IMG/VR virus record: IMGVR_UViG_3300027754_000260
Location: 1-34,184 of that record
DNA: 34,184 bases
Source: a virus
Direction: 5' to 3' (one strand)
In this document: piece by piece, positions 10,457 through 18,723 of the stretch
How positions within the stretch are numbered: the first letter of the stretch is position 1
Layout: each line of letters starts with the position of its first letter
Translations under genes and position numbers: made by a program
Notes under the pieces: generated by a model
What the model was told of the DNA's origin: nothing
The model's database searches: none
Seen by the model: the letters and a program-made list of their open reading frames with translations, nothing else

Positions 10457-12706
10457 ATGAAATTAGAATTAGGTAAGTTAAAAAAGTTTTTAGACGATGG
10501 TTATTCAGTAATCACAATTGGAGAAAAGAAAATTCCAAATATCCCTTGGAAGATTAGACAAGATTTACCATTTACAAAAGATGCTTTTGAAGAAGCATAT
10601 GAATTAGAATCTACTAAAGGTCAAGGTTTTTGCACTGGGTACAATGGGTTAGAAGTATTTGATATTGATTTAAAAGTACTTCCAACACTTCAAAAACAAA
10701 CAGAGTTTTGGAATGAATATTTATCTTTTTTACAAGATAATATAGCAGATTTTGAGGATAAATTTGTAATATATAAAACAGTTTCAAATGGTTACCATAT
10801 TCTTTATAAATGTGAACAAGTTGGAGGTAATCAAAAGATAGCAACTTTAAGTGATTGTAAAGAGGCTATTATTGAAACTAGGGGTATTGGCGGTTATGTT
10901 TTTATTTATGAACGTAAAGTAAGTAAATTAAGTTATTCAGAAATTCAAACTATATCAATTCATGATAGGGAGGTTTTATTTGGAGTTTCAAAATACTTTG
11001 ATAGCAAAAAAGATATTATTACAGAGAATCCAGTTAATGAAGTAGTAAAAAAAGTAACTGAGTATAATGAAAATGAAATTAAACCATGGGACGATTTTAA
11101 CGAAAAAACAACAGTATGGGAATTAATAGAATCAGATTTTACTATTGTAAGAAGATTAAAAAATAAGAATGTAATTAAAAGACATGGAGCAACTTCTGAA
11201 CATTCAGGATATATCTTTAATGATACAGGTTTTATGTTTCTTTTTTCAACAGGAACAATTTATCCAAATGAAACTTTATTAAGTCCATTTCAAGTATTTA
11301 CTTATAAATATTTTAATGGAGATTTTAAAGAAGCATCAAAGGATATTTATTCAAAAGGTTTTGGAAGTAGAATAGTTAAGAAAGTAGAACAACTTGAAAG
11401 ACAGATTGAAATTAAACAAGAAGATTTAGTTTTTCCTATTGAAATATTCCCTACTTCTATTCAGAATTATATGTTAGAATGTAATCGTACATTAAGTAGT
11501 TCAATAGATTATATGGGTTGTTCTATGCTTTGGTTAATGTCAATTATAATTGGTAATACTGTAAAGTGTGAGGTTAAAAAAGGATGGATTGAAAGTGTTA
11601 ATATTTGGTTGGCTATTGTTGGAAAGGCTGGAGTTGGTAAATCTCACAATTTAGATATTATTACTTATCCTTTAAATTTTTTAAATAATTTAGAGATTAA
11701 AAAATATGCTAAAAACTGTCAAAGATTTAACGAATATAATGCTTTGACTAAAAAAGAGAAAGCAGAAACAGAACATATTGAGCAACCGATTAAAAGCCAG
11801 TTTATTGTTTCAGATATTACTTTAGAGGCATTAGTACAACTGCATTCAGAAAATAAGAATGGTATAGCAGTAATGAAAGATGAGTTAGCAGGATGGTTTA
11901 AAGACATGAATAAATACAGAGCTGGTTCTGATTTAGAATTTTGGTTATCTAGTTGGTCAAATAAAGCAATTGCATTAAATAGAAAAACTAGCGAATCTAA
12001 CTTTGTTTCAAGCCCAATCATTCCAATATTAGGAGGTATTCAGCCAAGTGTATTAAGTCAGGTATTTACTATTGAAAATAAAGATAACGGTTTTATAGAT
12101 AGGGTTTTAACATCGTTTCCAAATGTAAAGATTGAAGAATGGAACGATGAAGAAATGGATGAAGAAATATTAGAATGGTATAAAAATTATATTATTACTT
12201 TATTTCAATCATTTAAGAAAGTACTTAAAACTGATAACGATGGAGAAATTATACCTATTATTGCTCGCTTTAATTCAGATGCAAAGGAAGAATTAAAAAG
12301 AATATTTAACGAGATAACAACTATTCAAAATTCAGAAGATGAAAATGAATATATGAAATCAATGTTACCAAAACAAAAGTCTTATATACCTCGTTTTGCT
12401 TTAATGATTAATACTTTGCAAGTTTTTGATAATGACAAGAATGAACCTTTATATTTTATTACTAAAGAATCTATTTTAAAAGCGGAAAAGTTATCTAAAT
12501 ACTTTATTTCAATGGCTAAAAAGATAAAGATTAATAGTACTGAGGTAAATGAGTATAAAGAAACTTTAAGTAAAAATAAATCATTAAGTAAAAAAGAAAG
12601 AGTAATACAGATTTATAAAGAAAACCCAGACTTTAACCGTTCAGAAGTTGCTGAATTGATTGGAGTTTCAAGACAAATGATAACTAAATACTTAAAAGAA
12701 TTATGA
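10457..12706 (+). CDS. Primase-helicase (prim-pol domain plus DUF3987 ATPase), 749 aa
   Basis: It combines primer synthesis with DNA unwinding at the phage fork. Residues about 1-180 resemble the bifunctional primase-polymerase (AEP) fold: LEVFDIDLK (about 66-73) gives the metal-binding Asp pair, VSNGYHILYK (about 108-117) supplies the conserved His, and IETRGIGGYVF (about 138-148) completes the site. Residues about 330-620 match the DUF3987 helicase-type ATPase, with P-loop GKAGVGKS (about 389-396) and acidic motif MKDELAGW (about 473-480). The C-terminus ends in a helix-turn-helix (RSEVAELIGVSRQMITKYL), perhaps for origin binding. It is next to the iterons and overlaps the following helicase gene by ATGA. 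Confidence 0.88.
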   Translation: MKLELGKLKKFLDDGYSVITIGEKKIPNIPWKIRQDLPFTKDAFEEAYELESTKGQGFCTGYNGLEVFDIDLKVLPTLQKQTEFWNEYLSFLQDNIADFEDKFVIYKTVSNGYHILYKCEQVGGNQKIATLSDCKEAIIETRGIGGYVFIYERKVSKLSYSEIQTISIHDREVLFGVSKYFDSKKDIITENPVNEVVKKVTEYNENEIKPWDDFNEKTTVWELIESDFTIVRRLKNKNVIKRHGATSEHSGYIFNDTGFMFLFSTGTIYPNETLLSPFQVFTYKYFNGDFKEASKDIYSKGFGSRIVKKVEQLERQIEIKQEDLVFPIEIFPTSIQNYMLECNRTLSSSIDYMGCSMLWLMSIIIGNTVKCEVKKGWIESVNIWLAIVGKAGVGKSHNLDIITYPLNFLNNLEIKKYAKNCQRFNEYNALTKKEKAETEHIEQPIKSQFIVSDITLEALVQLHSENKNGIAVMKDELAGWFKDMNKYRAGSDLEFWLSSWSNKAIALNRKTSESNFVSSPIIPILGGIQPSVLSQVFTIENKDNGFIDRVLTSFPNVKIEEWNDEEMDEEILEWYKNYIITLFQSFKKVLKTDNDGEIIPIIARFNSDAKEELKRIFNEITTIQNSEDENEYMKSMLPKQKSYIPRFALMINTLQVFDNDKNEPLYFITKESILKAEKLSKYFISMAKKIKINSTEVNEYKETLSKNKSLSKKERVIQIYKENPDFNRSEVAELIGVSRQMITKYLKEL

Positions 12707-14523
12707 ATATCACACAAAAAAGAACATTAGCAAAAGAGATAAAAGATATTTTAATAGTTGGTGAAATATTAGATACTGGCTCAGATTTTGAATATTTAAA
12801 TGAATATTTTAAATTACATCCAAATTATAATGAAAAATTTAATAATGGATGTACTGGTTTTATTAAAAGAAACAAAACAGAATGGGGTAAAAATTCAGAA
12901 TGTTTACATATTATTGATGAAGACTTAAATGAAATATCTATATCAGTTAATTTTCCTTTATCAATTAATAAAAAGGCTGAGGTAATTAAAGCATTTAGAA
13001 ACTCAATACATAGTGAAATAATTATATTCAAAAAAACTTTTATAAAAGGAGTTACTAAATGTGAAATATCAAATAAGATAATTAATGAATGGGAAGATAT
13101 AAATATAGATCATCATAATTTAGATTTTACAAATATTGTAGAAAAGTTTATATTTTTAAATAATTATACTTTTGAATTATTATTTGATATTGTAATCTAT
13201 AATGATTCAATAGCTTTATTTAATGATTTTGAATTTAGAGATAAGTTTGTAAAATTCCACAATGAAAACACTAATTTAAGGTTCACTTTAAAAACTGAGA
13301 ATCAAACAAAAGTATTGCCAAAATTAAGGGATTACCAGTTAGAACTTTCGCAAAAAGCAGTTGAAATTTTAAAAGATAAAAAAATAGTTTATCTAAATAT
13401 GCAACCAAGAACAGGTAAGACGTTAACCGCTTTAAACGTGGCTAAGTTGAACGGTTCTAAAAATGTTTTATTTATAACTAAAAAGAAAGCGATTAGTTCA
13501 ATTCAAGACGATTACAACAACTTTAATTTTATATTTAATATAACTATCATAAATGCGGAATCATTGCATAAGGTTGAAGATAAATATGATTTAATTATTT
13601 CAGACGAACATCATGGAAACGGAGCTTTTCCAAAACCAAGTAATCGAACTAAACTATTTAAATTAAAATATTCGTATTTACCTATGATTTTTTTAAGTGG
13701 GACGATGTCAACAGAAAGTGGCTCACAAATATTTCATCAATTTTGGGTATCTTATTATTCACCGTTTAAAGAATATGGTAATTTTTATAAATGGTCAAAA
13801 ACATTTGTAAATGTAACTCAGAAACATTTAGGATATGGAATTGTAAAAGATTATTCAGATTCTAAAATGAATTTAATCAATCCAATTATTGATGAATATA
13901 CAATTAAATACACTCAGGAAGATTCAGGTTTTAAATCGAAAGTAAATGAGAATATAATTTATTTTAATTCTTGCAATAAAAATATTATTAATAAATTAAA
14001 AAAGGATTTAATTATTGAGGGTAAAAATGAAACTATACTTGCAGATACTAATTTAAAATTAATGAGTAAAATACATCAATTAGAAAGTGGTACTGTTAAA
14101 TTTGAAAGCGGTAAAAGTATGATTTTAGATAAATCAAAAGCTGAATTTATACGTGAATATTTTAAAAATAAAAAATTAGCTATATTTTATTATTACATTG
14201 AGGAATTAGAACTATTAAAACAAGTTTTTACTAACCATACAACAGATTTAAACGAGTTTAATAATACAAATAAGCATTATATAGGGCAACAGTATTCTAG
14301 TGCAATGGGAGTTAATTTAAGTTCAGCAGATTGTTTAGTATTTTATAACTTTGGATATTCAGGAACTAATTTTTTACAATCTAGAGATAGATTAACGACT
14401 CAAAATCGTAAAGAGAATGATGTTTATTTTATTTTTGGTAAAGGAAGTCTTACCGAAAAAATTTATAAAGTAATAAGTCAGAAAAAAAACTTTACAGAAT
14501 CACAATTTAAGAAGTATATTTAG
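12703..14523 (+). CDS. SF2 (DExH-type) DNA helicase, 606 aa
   Basis: ATP-dependent helicase or translocase. The first about 200 residues are an unrecognised helical/beta domain. The helicase core then begins with LRDYQLELSQKAV (Q-like motif, about 208). Walker A is QPRTGKT (about 234-240). Motif II is SDEHH (about 300-304). Motif III is LSGT (about 331-334), and motif VI is QSRDRLTTQNR (about 559-569). The second RecA-like domain includes LAIFYYYIEELELL and the SSA-type segment before motif VI. It overlaps the primase-helicase gene by four bases, so both are likely made together. Probable roles are fork progression, recombination or origin remodelling. Confidence 0.87.
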   Translation: MNITQKRTLAKEIKDILIVGEILDTGSDFEYLNEYFKLHPNYNEKFNNGCTGFIKRNKTEWGKNSECLHIIDEDLNEISISVNFPLSINKKAEVIKAFRNSIHSEIIIFKKTFIKGVTKCEISNKIINEWEDINIDHHNLDFTNIVEKFIFLNNYTFELLFDIVIYNDSIALFNDFEFRDKFVKFHNENTNLRFTLKTENQTKVLPKLRDYQLELSQKAVEILKDKKIVYLNMQPRTGKTLTALNVAKLNGSKNVLFITKKKAISSIQDDYNNFNFIFNITIINAESLHKVEDKYDLIISDEHHGNGAFPKPSNRTKLFKLKYSYLPMIFLSGTMSTESGSQIFHQFWVSYYSPFKEYGNFYKWSKTFVNVTQKHLGYGIVKDYSDSKMNLINPIIDEYTIKYTQEDSGFKSKVNENIIYFNSCNKNIINKLKKDLIIEGKNETILADTNLKLMSKIHQLESGTVKFESGKSMILDKSKAEFIREYFKNKKLAIFYYYIEELELLKQVFTNHTTDLNEFNNTNKHYIGQQYSSAMGVNLSSADCLVFYNFGYSGTNFLQSRDRLTTQNRKENDVYFIFGKGSLTEKIYKVISQKKNFTESQFKKYI

Positions 14524-14531
14524 TATATTTG
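14524..14531 (+). promoter_or_regulatory. Promoter box upstream of RNA element 3
   Basis: TATATTTG starts directly after the helicase stop codon and is 10 bases upstream of the 5' arm of the structured element. No clear -33 TTG is present at the expected distance. Confidence 0.6.
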
Positions 14532-14541
14532 TAATTAAGTA

Positions 14542-14623
14542 ACGTCGAAAATTACTAAAAAACTTTTTTGAAACACTATTAAACGATGCCTTTTCGACGT
14601 GGCTAATTTAATGGTGTTTTTTT
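14542..14623 (+). ncRNA. Pseudoknotted RNA element 3 with terminator
   Basis: The 5' arm ACGTCGAAAA (14542-14551) is perfectly complementary to TTTTCGACGT (14591-14600), which forms the whole apical loop of a hairpin. The main stem is AAACACTATTAAA (14571-14583) with TTTAATGGTGTTT (14607-14619), 13 bp with one G-U, and the inner stem is GCC/GGC. A seven-T run ends at 14623, and the homing endonuclease ATG is at 14641. This is the clearest of the three elements. Confidence 0.75.
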
Positions 14624-14640
14624 ATTTTAAATAATGTCGA

Positions 14641-15153
14641 ATGAATAATGAAATTTTTAAAGATATACCTGAATACGAAGGGTTATATCAAGTTAGTAAT
14701 TTAGGAAATGTTAAATCATTACCTAGAAAAATATGTAATCATAAGGGTTGTCATATTTCAAAAGAAAAATTTTTAAAAGCAGGTCTTTCAAGAAAATATC
14801 TTTCTGTTGTATTATCAAACAAAACAAGTTTTAAAACATTTAAAGTTCATCAATTAGTAGCAAAATCATTTTTCAATCATTTTTCAGATGGAACAACTAA
14901 AATAGTTGTAGACCACATTAATAATATTAAGACTGATAACAGATTAGAAAATCTACAATTAATTACCAATAGAGAAAATTGTTCTAAAGACACAAAAGGA
15001 ACTTCAAAATATACTGGTGTTAGTTGGTGTAAGGTAAAAAAAAAGTGGGTAACTCGATTTAAATTTAATGGAAAGTATCTTCATTTAGGATATTTCAATA
15101 ATGAATTAGATGCAAGTTTATCATATCAGGCTAAATTAAAAGAGATATGTTAG
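14641..15153 (+). CDS. HNH homing endonuclease 2 (NUMOD4-HNH-AP2)
   Basis: 170 aa, paralogue of the enzymes at 7825 and 16328. NUMOD4 reads DIPEYEGLYQVSNLGNVKSL. The HNH segment is VHQLVAKSF followed by VVDHINNIKTDNRLENLQLI, with the DH pair as the expected active-site motif. The AP2-like C-terminus is SKYTGVSWCKVKKKW ... LHLGYFNNELDASLSYQ. It lies behind RNA element 3 and overlaps the VRR-NUC gene by seven bases. It looks like an insertion between the helicase and nuclease genes. Confidence 0.92.
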   Translation: MNNEIFKDIPEYEGLYQVSNLGNVKSLPRKICNHKGCHISKEKFLKAGLSRKYLSVVLSNKTSFKTFKVHQLVAKSFFNHFSDGTTKIVVDHINNIKTDNRLENLQLITNRENCSKDTKGTSKYTGVSWCKVKKKWVTRFKFNGKYLHLGYFNNELDASLSYQAKLKEIC

Positions 15154-15428
15154 AATCAGTTATTCAAAGTAAGATAATAAATGAAGCTAAAAAGAACGGA
15201 TATTTAGTTTTAAAGGTAGTTAAATGTAATATGAATGGTTATCCTGATATTACTTTATTTAAAGACAATAAAACAATATTTGTAGAGGTTAAAAATGAGA
15301 AGGGAATACAAAGCGAAATACAGAAATACATTCAAAAACAATTAGAAAGTAAAGGTTTTGAATATTATTTAGTTAGATCACTTGATGAATTCAAAAATAT
15401 AGTTATATTTGCTCACACAAAAATTTAA
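15147..15428 (+). CDS. VRR-NUC domain nuclease, 93 aa
   Basis: Minimal PD-(D/E)XK nuclease of the VRR-NUC family, found in phages and in FAN1, acting on branched or flap DNA. The order of conserved residues is clear: ESVIQSKIINEAKKNG (Glu and Gln of the first helix), MNGYPDITLF (the PD Asp at about residue 31), IFVEVKNEKG (the ExK at about 46-48), then IQKYIQKQLESKGFEYYLV. The length is typical of single-domain phage members. A role in recombination or Holliday-junction processing with ERF is inferred. Its start lies within the preceding homing gene. Confidence 0.88.
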   Translation: MLESVIQSKIINEAKKNGYLVLKVVKCNMNGYPDITLFKDNKTIFVEVKNEKGIQSEIQKYIQKQLESKGFEYYLVRSLDEFKNIVIFAHTKI

Positions 15429-15433
15429 AAATC

Positions 15434-15709
15434 GTGAATATTACAGGAACATTGAAAGTAAAAAAAGATACTCAGGTAGTATCGGAAGCATTCTCAAAAC
15501 GTGAATTTGTCTTAACAGTTGTAGATGGTGCATTCTCGAATGACATATTAATTCAGTTGACAAAAGACAAAGTAACATTGATTAACGATATTAATATTGG
15601 GGATTTGTTAGAAGTTGAGGTGAATTTGAAAGGCAAAGAATGGACAAGCCCAAGTGGAGAGGTTAAATACTTTAATAGCATCGAATGTTGGAAATTAAGC
15701 AAAATATAA
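15434..15709 (+). CDS. DUF3127-like protein (OB-fold, possible ssDNA-binding), 91 aa
   Basis: The start is GTG at 15434, five bases after the nuclease stop. The sequence follows the DUF3127 pattern: ITGTLKVKKDTQVVS, SKREFVLTVVDG, ILIQLTKDKVTLI, IGDLLEVEVNLKGKEW and YFNSIECWKLSKI. This is a five-strand arrangement consistent with an OB fold. Members are common in Bacteroidota and their phages near replication genes, and single-strand DNA binding is often suggested but not established. No acidic C-terminal tail of the canonical SSB type is present. Confidence 0.75.
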   Translation: MNITGTLKVKKDTQVVSEAFSKREFVLTVVDGAFSNDILIQLTKDKVTLINDINIGDLLEVEVNLKGKEWTSPSGEVKYFNSIECWKLSKI

Positions 15710-15897
15710 TAGCAACGTCAAAAACGACGGAGTTAACTATACAGGTTACATACGAAGACAACCATATTATTAAAGGTTTTGTTTTGGTAGGTGATGCTTT
15801 CAACAAAGTAGGTGCAATTGACTACTGGTCCACAAGTTCATTTAATATCTCAAAAATAAATTATGTTAATAGACCCAATACTAAAACTACCGAATAG
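15685..15897 (+). CDS. Small hypothetical protein, 70 aa
   Basis: The ATG at 15685 overlaps the end of the DUF3127 gene by 25 bases. The product is beta-rich (TTELTIQVTYEDNHIIKGFVLVGDA) with a central GAIDYWSTSSFNISKI segment. No known motif is visible. It is part of a run of small, mutually overlapping genes upstream of the terminase. Confidence 0.65.
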   Translation: MLEIKQNIIATSKTTELTIQVTYEDNHIIKGFVLVGDAFNKVGAIDYWSTSSFNISKINYVNRPNTKTTE

Positions 15898-16045
15898 AAA
15901 GAACATAGTAACTAAGCATGGAACTTTGTCAGACCTTCATAAAGTTGCAAGAGAATGGTATAGAAGCGAAAAGGATAGTGTGTTTATGCGAGAGTTTGTC
16001 ATCTACATAGTGAACAATTATAGTACTTTTAAAAGTAAGAAATGA
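15863..16045 (+). CDS. Small basic hypothetical protein, 60 aa
   Basis: The ATG at 15863 lies in the AATTATG context and overlaps the preceding gene by 35 bases. The product is basic, with helices around SDLHKVAREWYRSEKDSVFMREFVIYIV. Its stop overlaps the start of the next tiny frame by ATGA. Function is unknown. Confidence 0.65.
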   Translation: MLIDPILKLPNRKNIVTKHGTLSDLHKVAREWYRSEKDSVFMREFVIYIVNNYSTFKSKK

Positions 16046-16140
16046 CAGTTGAGCTATTCCAATGGATTGAATTAATTGTATACTATGATATTAGGTGTAA
16101 AAAATATGACTATATTTATGAAATATTATGTTACAATTAG
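16042..16140 (+). CDS. Possible 32-aa peptide
   Basis: The ATG overlaps the preceding stop (ATGA) and the frame ends 13 bases into the next gene. The peptide MTVELFQWIELIVYYDIRC followed by KKYDYIYEILCYN is aromatic and amphipathic. The stop/start overlaps at both ends are the support; there is no family. Confidence 0.4.
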   Translation: MTVELFQWIELIVYYDIRCKKYDYIYEILCYN

Positions 16141-16331
16141 AGGTTAAAGTTAAAAAGCACATACCTGATGCAGTTTTTGTTGATGGTAGATTAGTTAGTC
16201 CATTACCTACAATCAAAGTAGGTTATAAAGTTGTGACCTATAATAACTATGTTGAACTTGCTTTTATTAGGTACGACTTTAAAACGGTTATTGAAGCGAT
16301 GAAGAACAAGAAAATAATATTGAATTTATGA
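16128..16331 (+). CDS. Small hypothetical protein, 67 aa
   Basis: The ATG at 16128 lies in the AATATTATG context. The product is beta-rich and basic (MLQLEVKVKKHIPDAVFVDGR, then LPTIKVGYKVVTYNNYVELAFI), resembling a small OB- or SH3-like barrel, but no family is recognised. It overlaps the third homing endonuclease by ATGA. Confidence 0.68.
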   Translation: MLQLEVKVKKHIPDAVFVDGRLVSPLPTIKVGYKVVTYNNYVELAFIRYDFKTVIEAMKNKKIILNL

Positions 16332-16834
16332 TAGAAGAGTTTAGAGATATTGATAATTACAAAGGCTTATACCAAGTAAGTAATTTTGGCAAAGTTAAAA
16401 GTCTAAGTAGAGAAATTAATCAAGGATTCAGGGTTTTTATATCAAAAGAAAAAATATTAAAACATGGTATTAATAGTGATGGTTATTGTTGTGTTGTTTT
16501 ATATTCTAATAGCAAATCAAAATCATTTAAAATACATAAATTAGTAGCTCAAACATATTTAGAATGTAATAATAATAAGTTAGTAGTTGATCATATTAAT
16601 AATGATAAATTAAACAACACAGTTGAAAATTTACAATACATAACGCAAAGATTAAATTCATCAAAAGATAAAAAAAACACTTCTTCTAAATATACTGGTG
16701 TAAGTTGGAATAAGGAAAAGAAAAAATGGAAATCTTGTATAAGAATAACTGGTAAAATTAAACATTTAGGATATTTTACAGATGAATTAGAAGCTAGTAA
16801 AGTATATCAAAAAGAAATAAATGTCAGCAACTAA
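16328..16834 (+). CDS. HNH homing endonuclease 3 (NUMOD4-HNH-AP2)
   Basis: 168 aa, third paralogue. NUMOD4 reads DIDNYKGLYQVSNFGKVKSL. The HNH segment is IHKLVAQTYLE followed by VVDHINNDKLNNTVENLQYI. The AP2-like C-terminus is SKYTGVSWNKEKKKWKS ... KHLGYFTDELEASKVYQ. It overlaps both neighbours: ATGA with the gene before, and 14 bases with the terminase small subunit after. Homing genes beside terminase genes are well known in phages. Unlike copies 1 and 2 it has no structured RNA element upstream. Confidence 0.92.
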   Translation: MIEEFRDIDNYKGLYQVSNFGKVKSLSREINQGFRVFISKEKILKHGINSDGYCCVVLYSNSKSKSFKIHKLVAQTYLECNNNKLVVDHINNDKLNNTVENLQYITQRLNSSKDKKNTSSKYTGVSWNKEKKKWKSCIRITGKIKHLGYFTDELEASKVYQKEINVSN

Positions 16835-17312
16835 AGGTAATCAGTTTTGGAAATTAAGAAGTAAACATGGAAGGGATAAATTATTTGAAACTCCTGACTT
16901 ACTTTTAGAAAGTGCATTTGAATACTTTCAATGGTGTGATGATAATCCAATAATAAAAACAGAATCAACTAAAACAGATAAAGGATTTATTGAAAAGGAA
17001 ATACCAACACCAAGACCTTACACAAGAGATGCTTTTTTTCTTTACATTGGGTGTTCTGATAATTGGTTAAGAGAATTTAAAAAGACTTGTAACAATGATT
17101 TTTTGAGGGTCATTGATGAGATTGAAAAAACTATTGACACAAATCAATTAATTGGTGCAACTGTTGGAATGTATAACGCTAATATTATAGCTCGTATTCA
17201 AGGATTAAAAGAACAAACAGAATCAACTAATCTAAATATAAACAAAGAAGTTAAAGAGTTATCAGACGAAGAAATTAAACGTATTGATGAAGCATTAAAT
17301 AATGAGTATTAG
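16821..17312 (+). CDS. terS: Terminase small subunit, 163 aa
   Basis: DNA-recognition subunit of the packaging motor. Residues about 1-75 contain a helical DNA-binding region (FETPDLLLESAFEYFQWCDDNP, then RPYTRDAFFLYIGCSDNWLREF, a helix-turn-helix-like segment). The C-terminal half holds the family pattern GMYNANIIARIQGLKEQ, as in P22/Sf6-like packaging proteins, followed by an acidic tail. It overlaps the large subunit start by 11 bases, the normal pairing. Confidence 0.85.
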   Translation: MSATKGNQFWKLRSKHGRDKLFETPDLLLESAFEYFQWCDDNPIIKTESTKTDKGFIEKEIPTPRPYTRDAFFLYIGCSDNWLREFKKTCNNDFLRVIDEIEKTIDTNQLIGATVGMYNANIIARIQGLKEQTESTNLNINKEVKELSDEEIKRIDEALNNEY

Positions 17313-18723
17313 CGAAAATGATATAATTAAAAGAAAATGTGAAACTTCATTAGAATTTTTTGTTAGATACTTCTTTAAGAAGAAATTTGGTAAAAAATTT
17401 ATAATGAATGAACATCATTATATTATAATTGAAACACTTGAAAAGATAGCTAAAGGAGAATTAAAACGAGTTATTTTCAACATTGCACCTAGATACTCAA
17501 AAACTGAATTAATAGTTAAGAATTTTATTAGTTGGTGTTTATCATTAAATGATTCAGCTAAATTCATCCATTTATCATATTCTGAACAATTAGCACTTGA
17601 TAACTCCGAAGAAATAAAAGATTTAATATCTAGTTCAGAATATCAAGAAATATTCAAATTAATAGAAATAAAGAAGGATTCAAGAGCAAAAAATAAATGG
17701 TACACTTCTAATATGGGCGGTATTTTAGCTCGTTCATCTAGTGGACAAGTAACAGGTTTTGGAGCTGGCAGAGTTGAAGAAGAAAACGAAATAAACGAAT
17801 TTATAACCGATTTAGAAAAGTATAAAAACTTTGGAGGTGCAATTATAATTGATGACCCTATAAAACCTGATGATGCTAATTCTGATACTGTAAGAGATAA
17901 AATAAACTATAAATTTGAAACAACTATTCGTAATCGTGTTAATAGTAGAAATACTCCGATTATTGTGGTTATGCAAAGATTACACGAAGAAGATTTATGT
18001 GGTTATTTACAAGACTTAGAGCCTAATGAATGGACTGTTATATCTATGCCAGTAATAAAAGAAGACGGTACGGCATTATGGGAACATAAACACACAGTTG
18101 ATGAGTTAATGAAGATAAAACAAGCTAATCCATTTGTTTTTGAAACTCAATACATGCAGAATCCAATTACTCAGGAAGGTATTTTATTTCCTATTGCACA
18201 ACTTCAAACTTATACAGAAATAGATACTAATAAAATAGAACAATTATGTGCATTTGTAGATGTTGCAACTTCAAAAGGTGGTGATTATCATTGTTGTTTA
18301 ATTGGTGGTATTATAGATAAAAAACTTTATATTTTAGATTGTATTTATACAAATGAAGGTTCTGATATTAATATTCCTAAAACTGCTGAATTACTAAATA
18401 AATGGAATCCTGAATTTGTAAGAGTTGAGAGCAATGGTGTAGGCTCATTGTATTCTAATCAATTGCAACCTTTATTAAATTATACTCAATGTTTACCTTG
18501 TCATCAATCAGTAAATAAACAAGCTAGGATATATCAAAACGCAATGTTAGTAAAACAGTTATGTGTATTCAAATCTAATTCAACTTTACAAGAAGATTAC
18601 AACCTATATTTTAAGCATTTTATTAGATATAAAGTAAATGTAACAGATCAAAAAGACGATGGAGTAGATTGTACGGATTCTTTATTAAATATGTCAAGGT
18701 CGTTCTATTTAGAAAGTTTTTAA
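17302..18723 (+). CDS. terL: Terminase large subunit, 473 aa
   Basis: ATPase and nuclease of the packaging motor. The N-terminal ATPase has a Walker A-like NIAPRYSKTE (about 60-69), Walker B and catalytic region AIIIDDPIKP (about 179-188), and VVMQRLHEEDLCGYL coupling motif. A linker YMQNP (about 284-288) precedes the RNase-H-like nuclease: CAFVDVATSKGGDYH (first Asp at about 320), VRVESNG, and the final acidic DDGVDCTDSL. The length is typical. Its stop overlaps the stop of the minus-strand portal gene by four bases, with no terminator between the converging genes. Confidence 0.95.
   Translation: MSISENDIIKRKCETSLEFFVRYFFKKKFGKKFIMNEHHYIIIETLEKIAKGELKRVIFNIAPRYSKTELIVKNFISWCLSLNDSAKFIHLSYSEQLALDNSEEIKDLISSSEYQEIFKLIEIKKDSRAKNKWYTSNMGGILARSSSGQVTGFGAGRVEEENEINEFITDLEKYKNFGGAIIIDDPIKPDDANSDTVRDKINYKFETTIRNRVNSRNTPIIVVMQRLHEEDLCGYLQDLEPNEWTVISMPVIKEDGTALWEHKHTVDELMKIKQANPFVFETQYMQNPITQEGILFPIAQLQTYTEIDTNKIEQLCAFVDVATSKGGDYHCCLIGGIIDKKLYILDCIYTNEGSDINIPKTAELLNKWNPEFVRVESNGVGSLYSNQLQPLLNYTQCLPCHQSVNKQARIYQNAMLVKQLCVFKSNSTLQEDYNLYFKHFIRYKVNVTDQKDDGVDCTDSLLNMSRSFYLESF

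Noticed and set aside
7742-14623. Type III toxin-antitoxin antitoxin RNAs (ToxI-like pseudoknots)
   Set aside because: There are no tandem repeats and no ToxN/AbiQ-like toxin gene beside any element.
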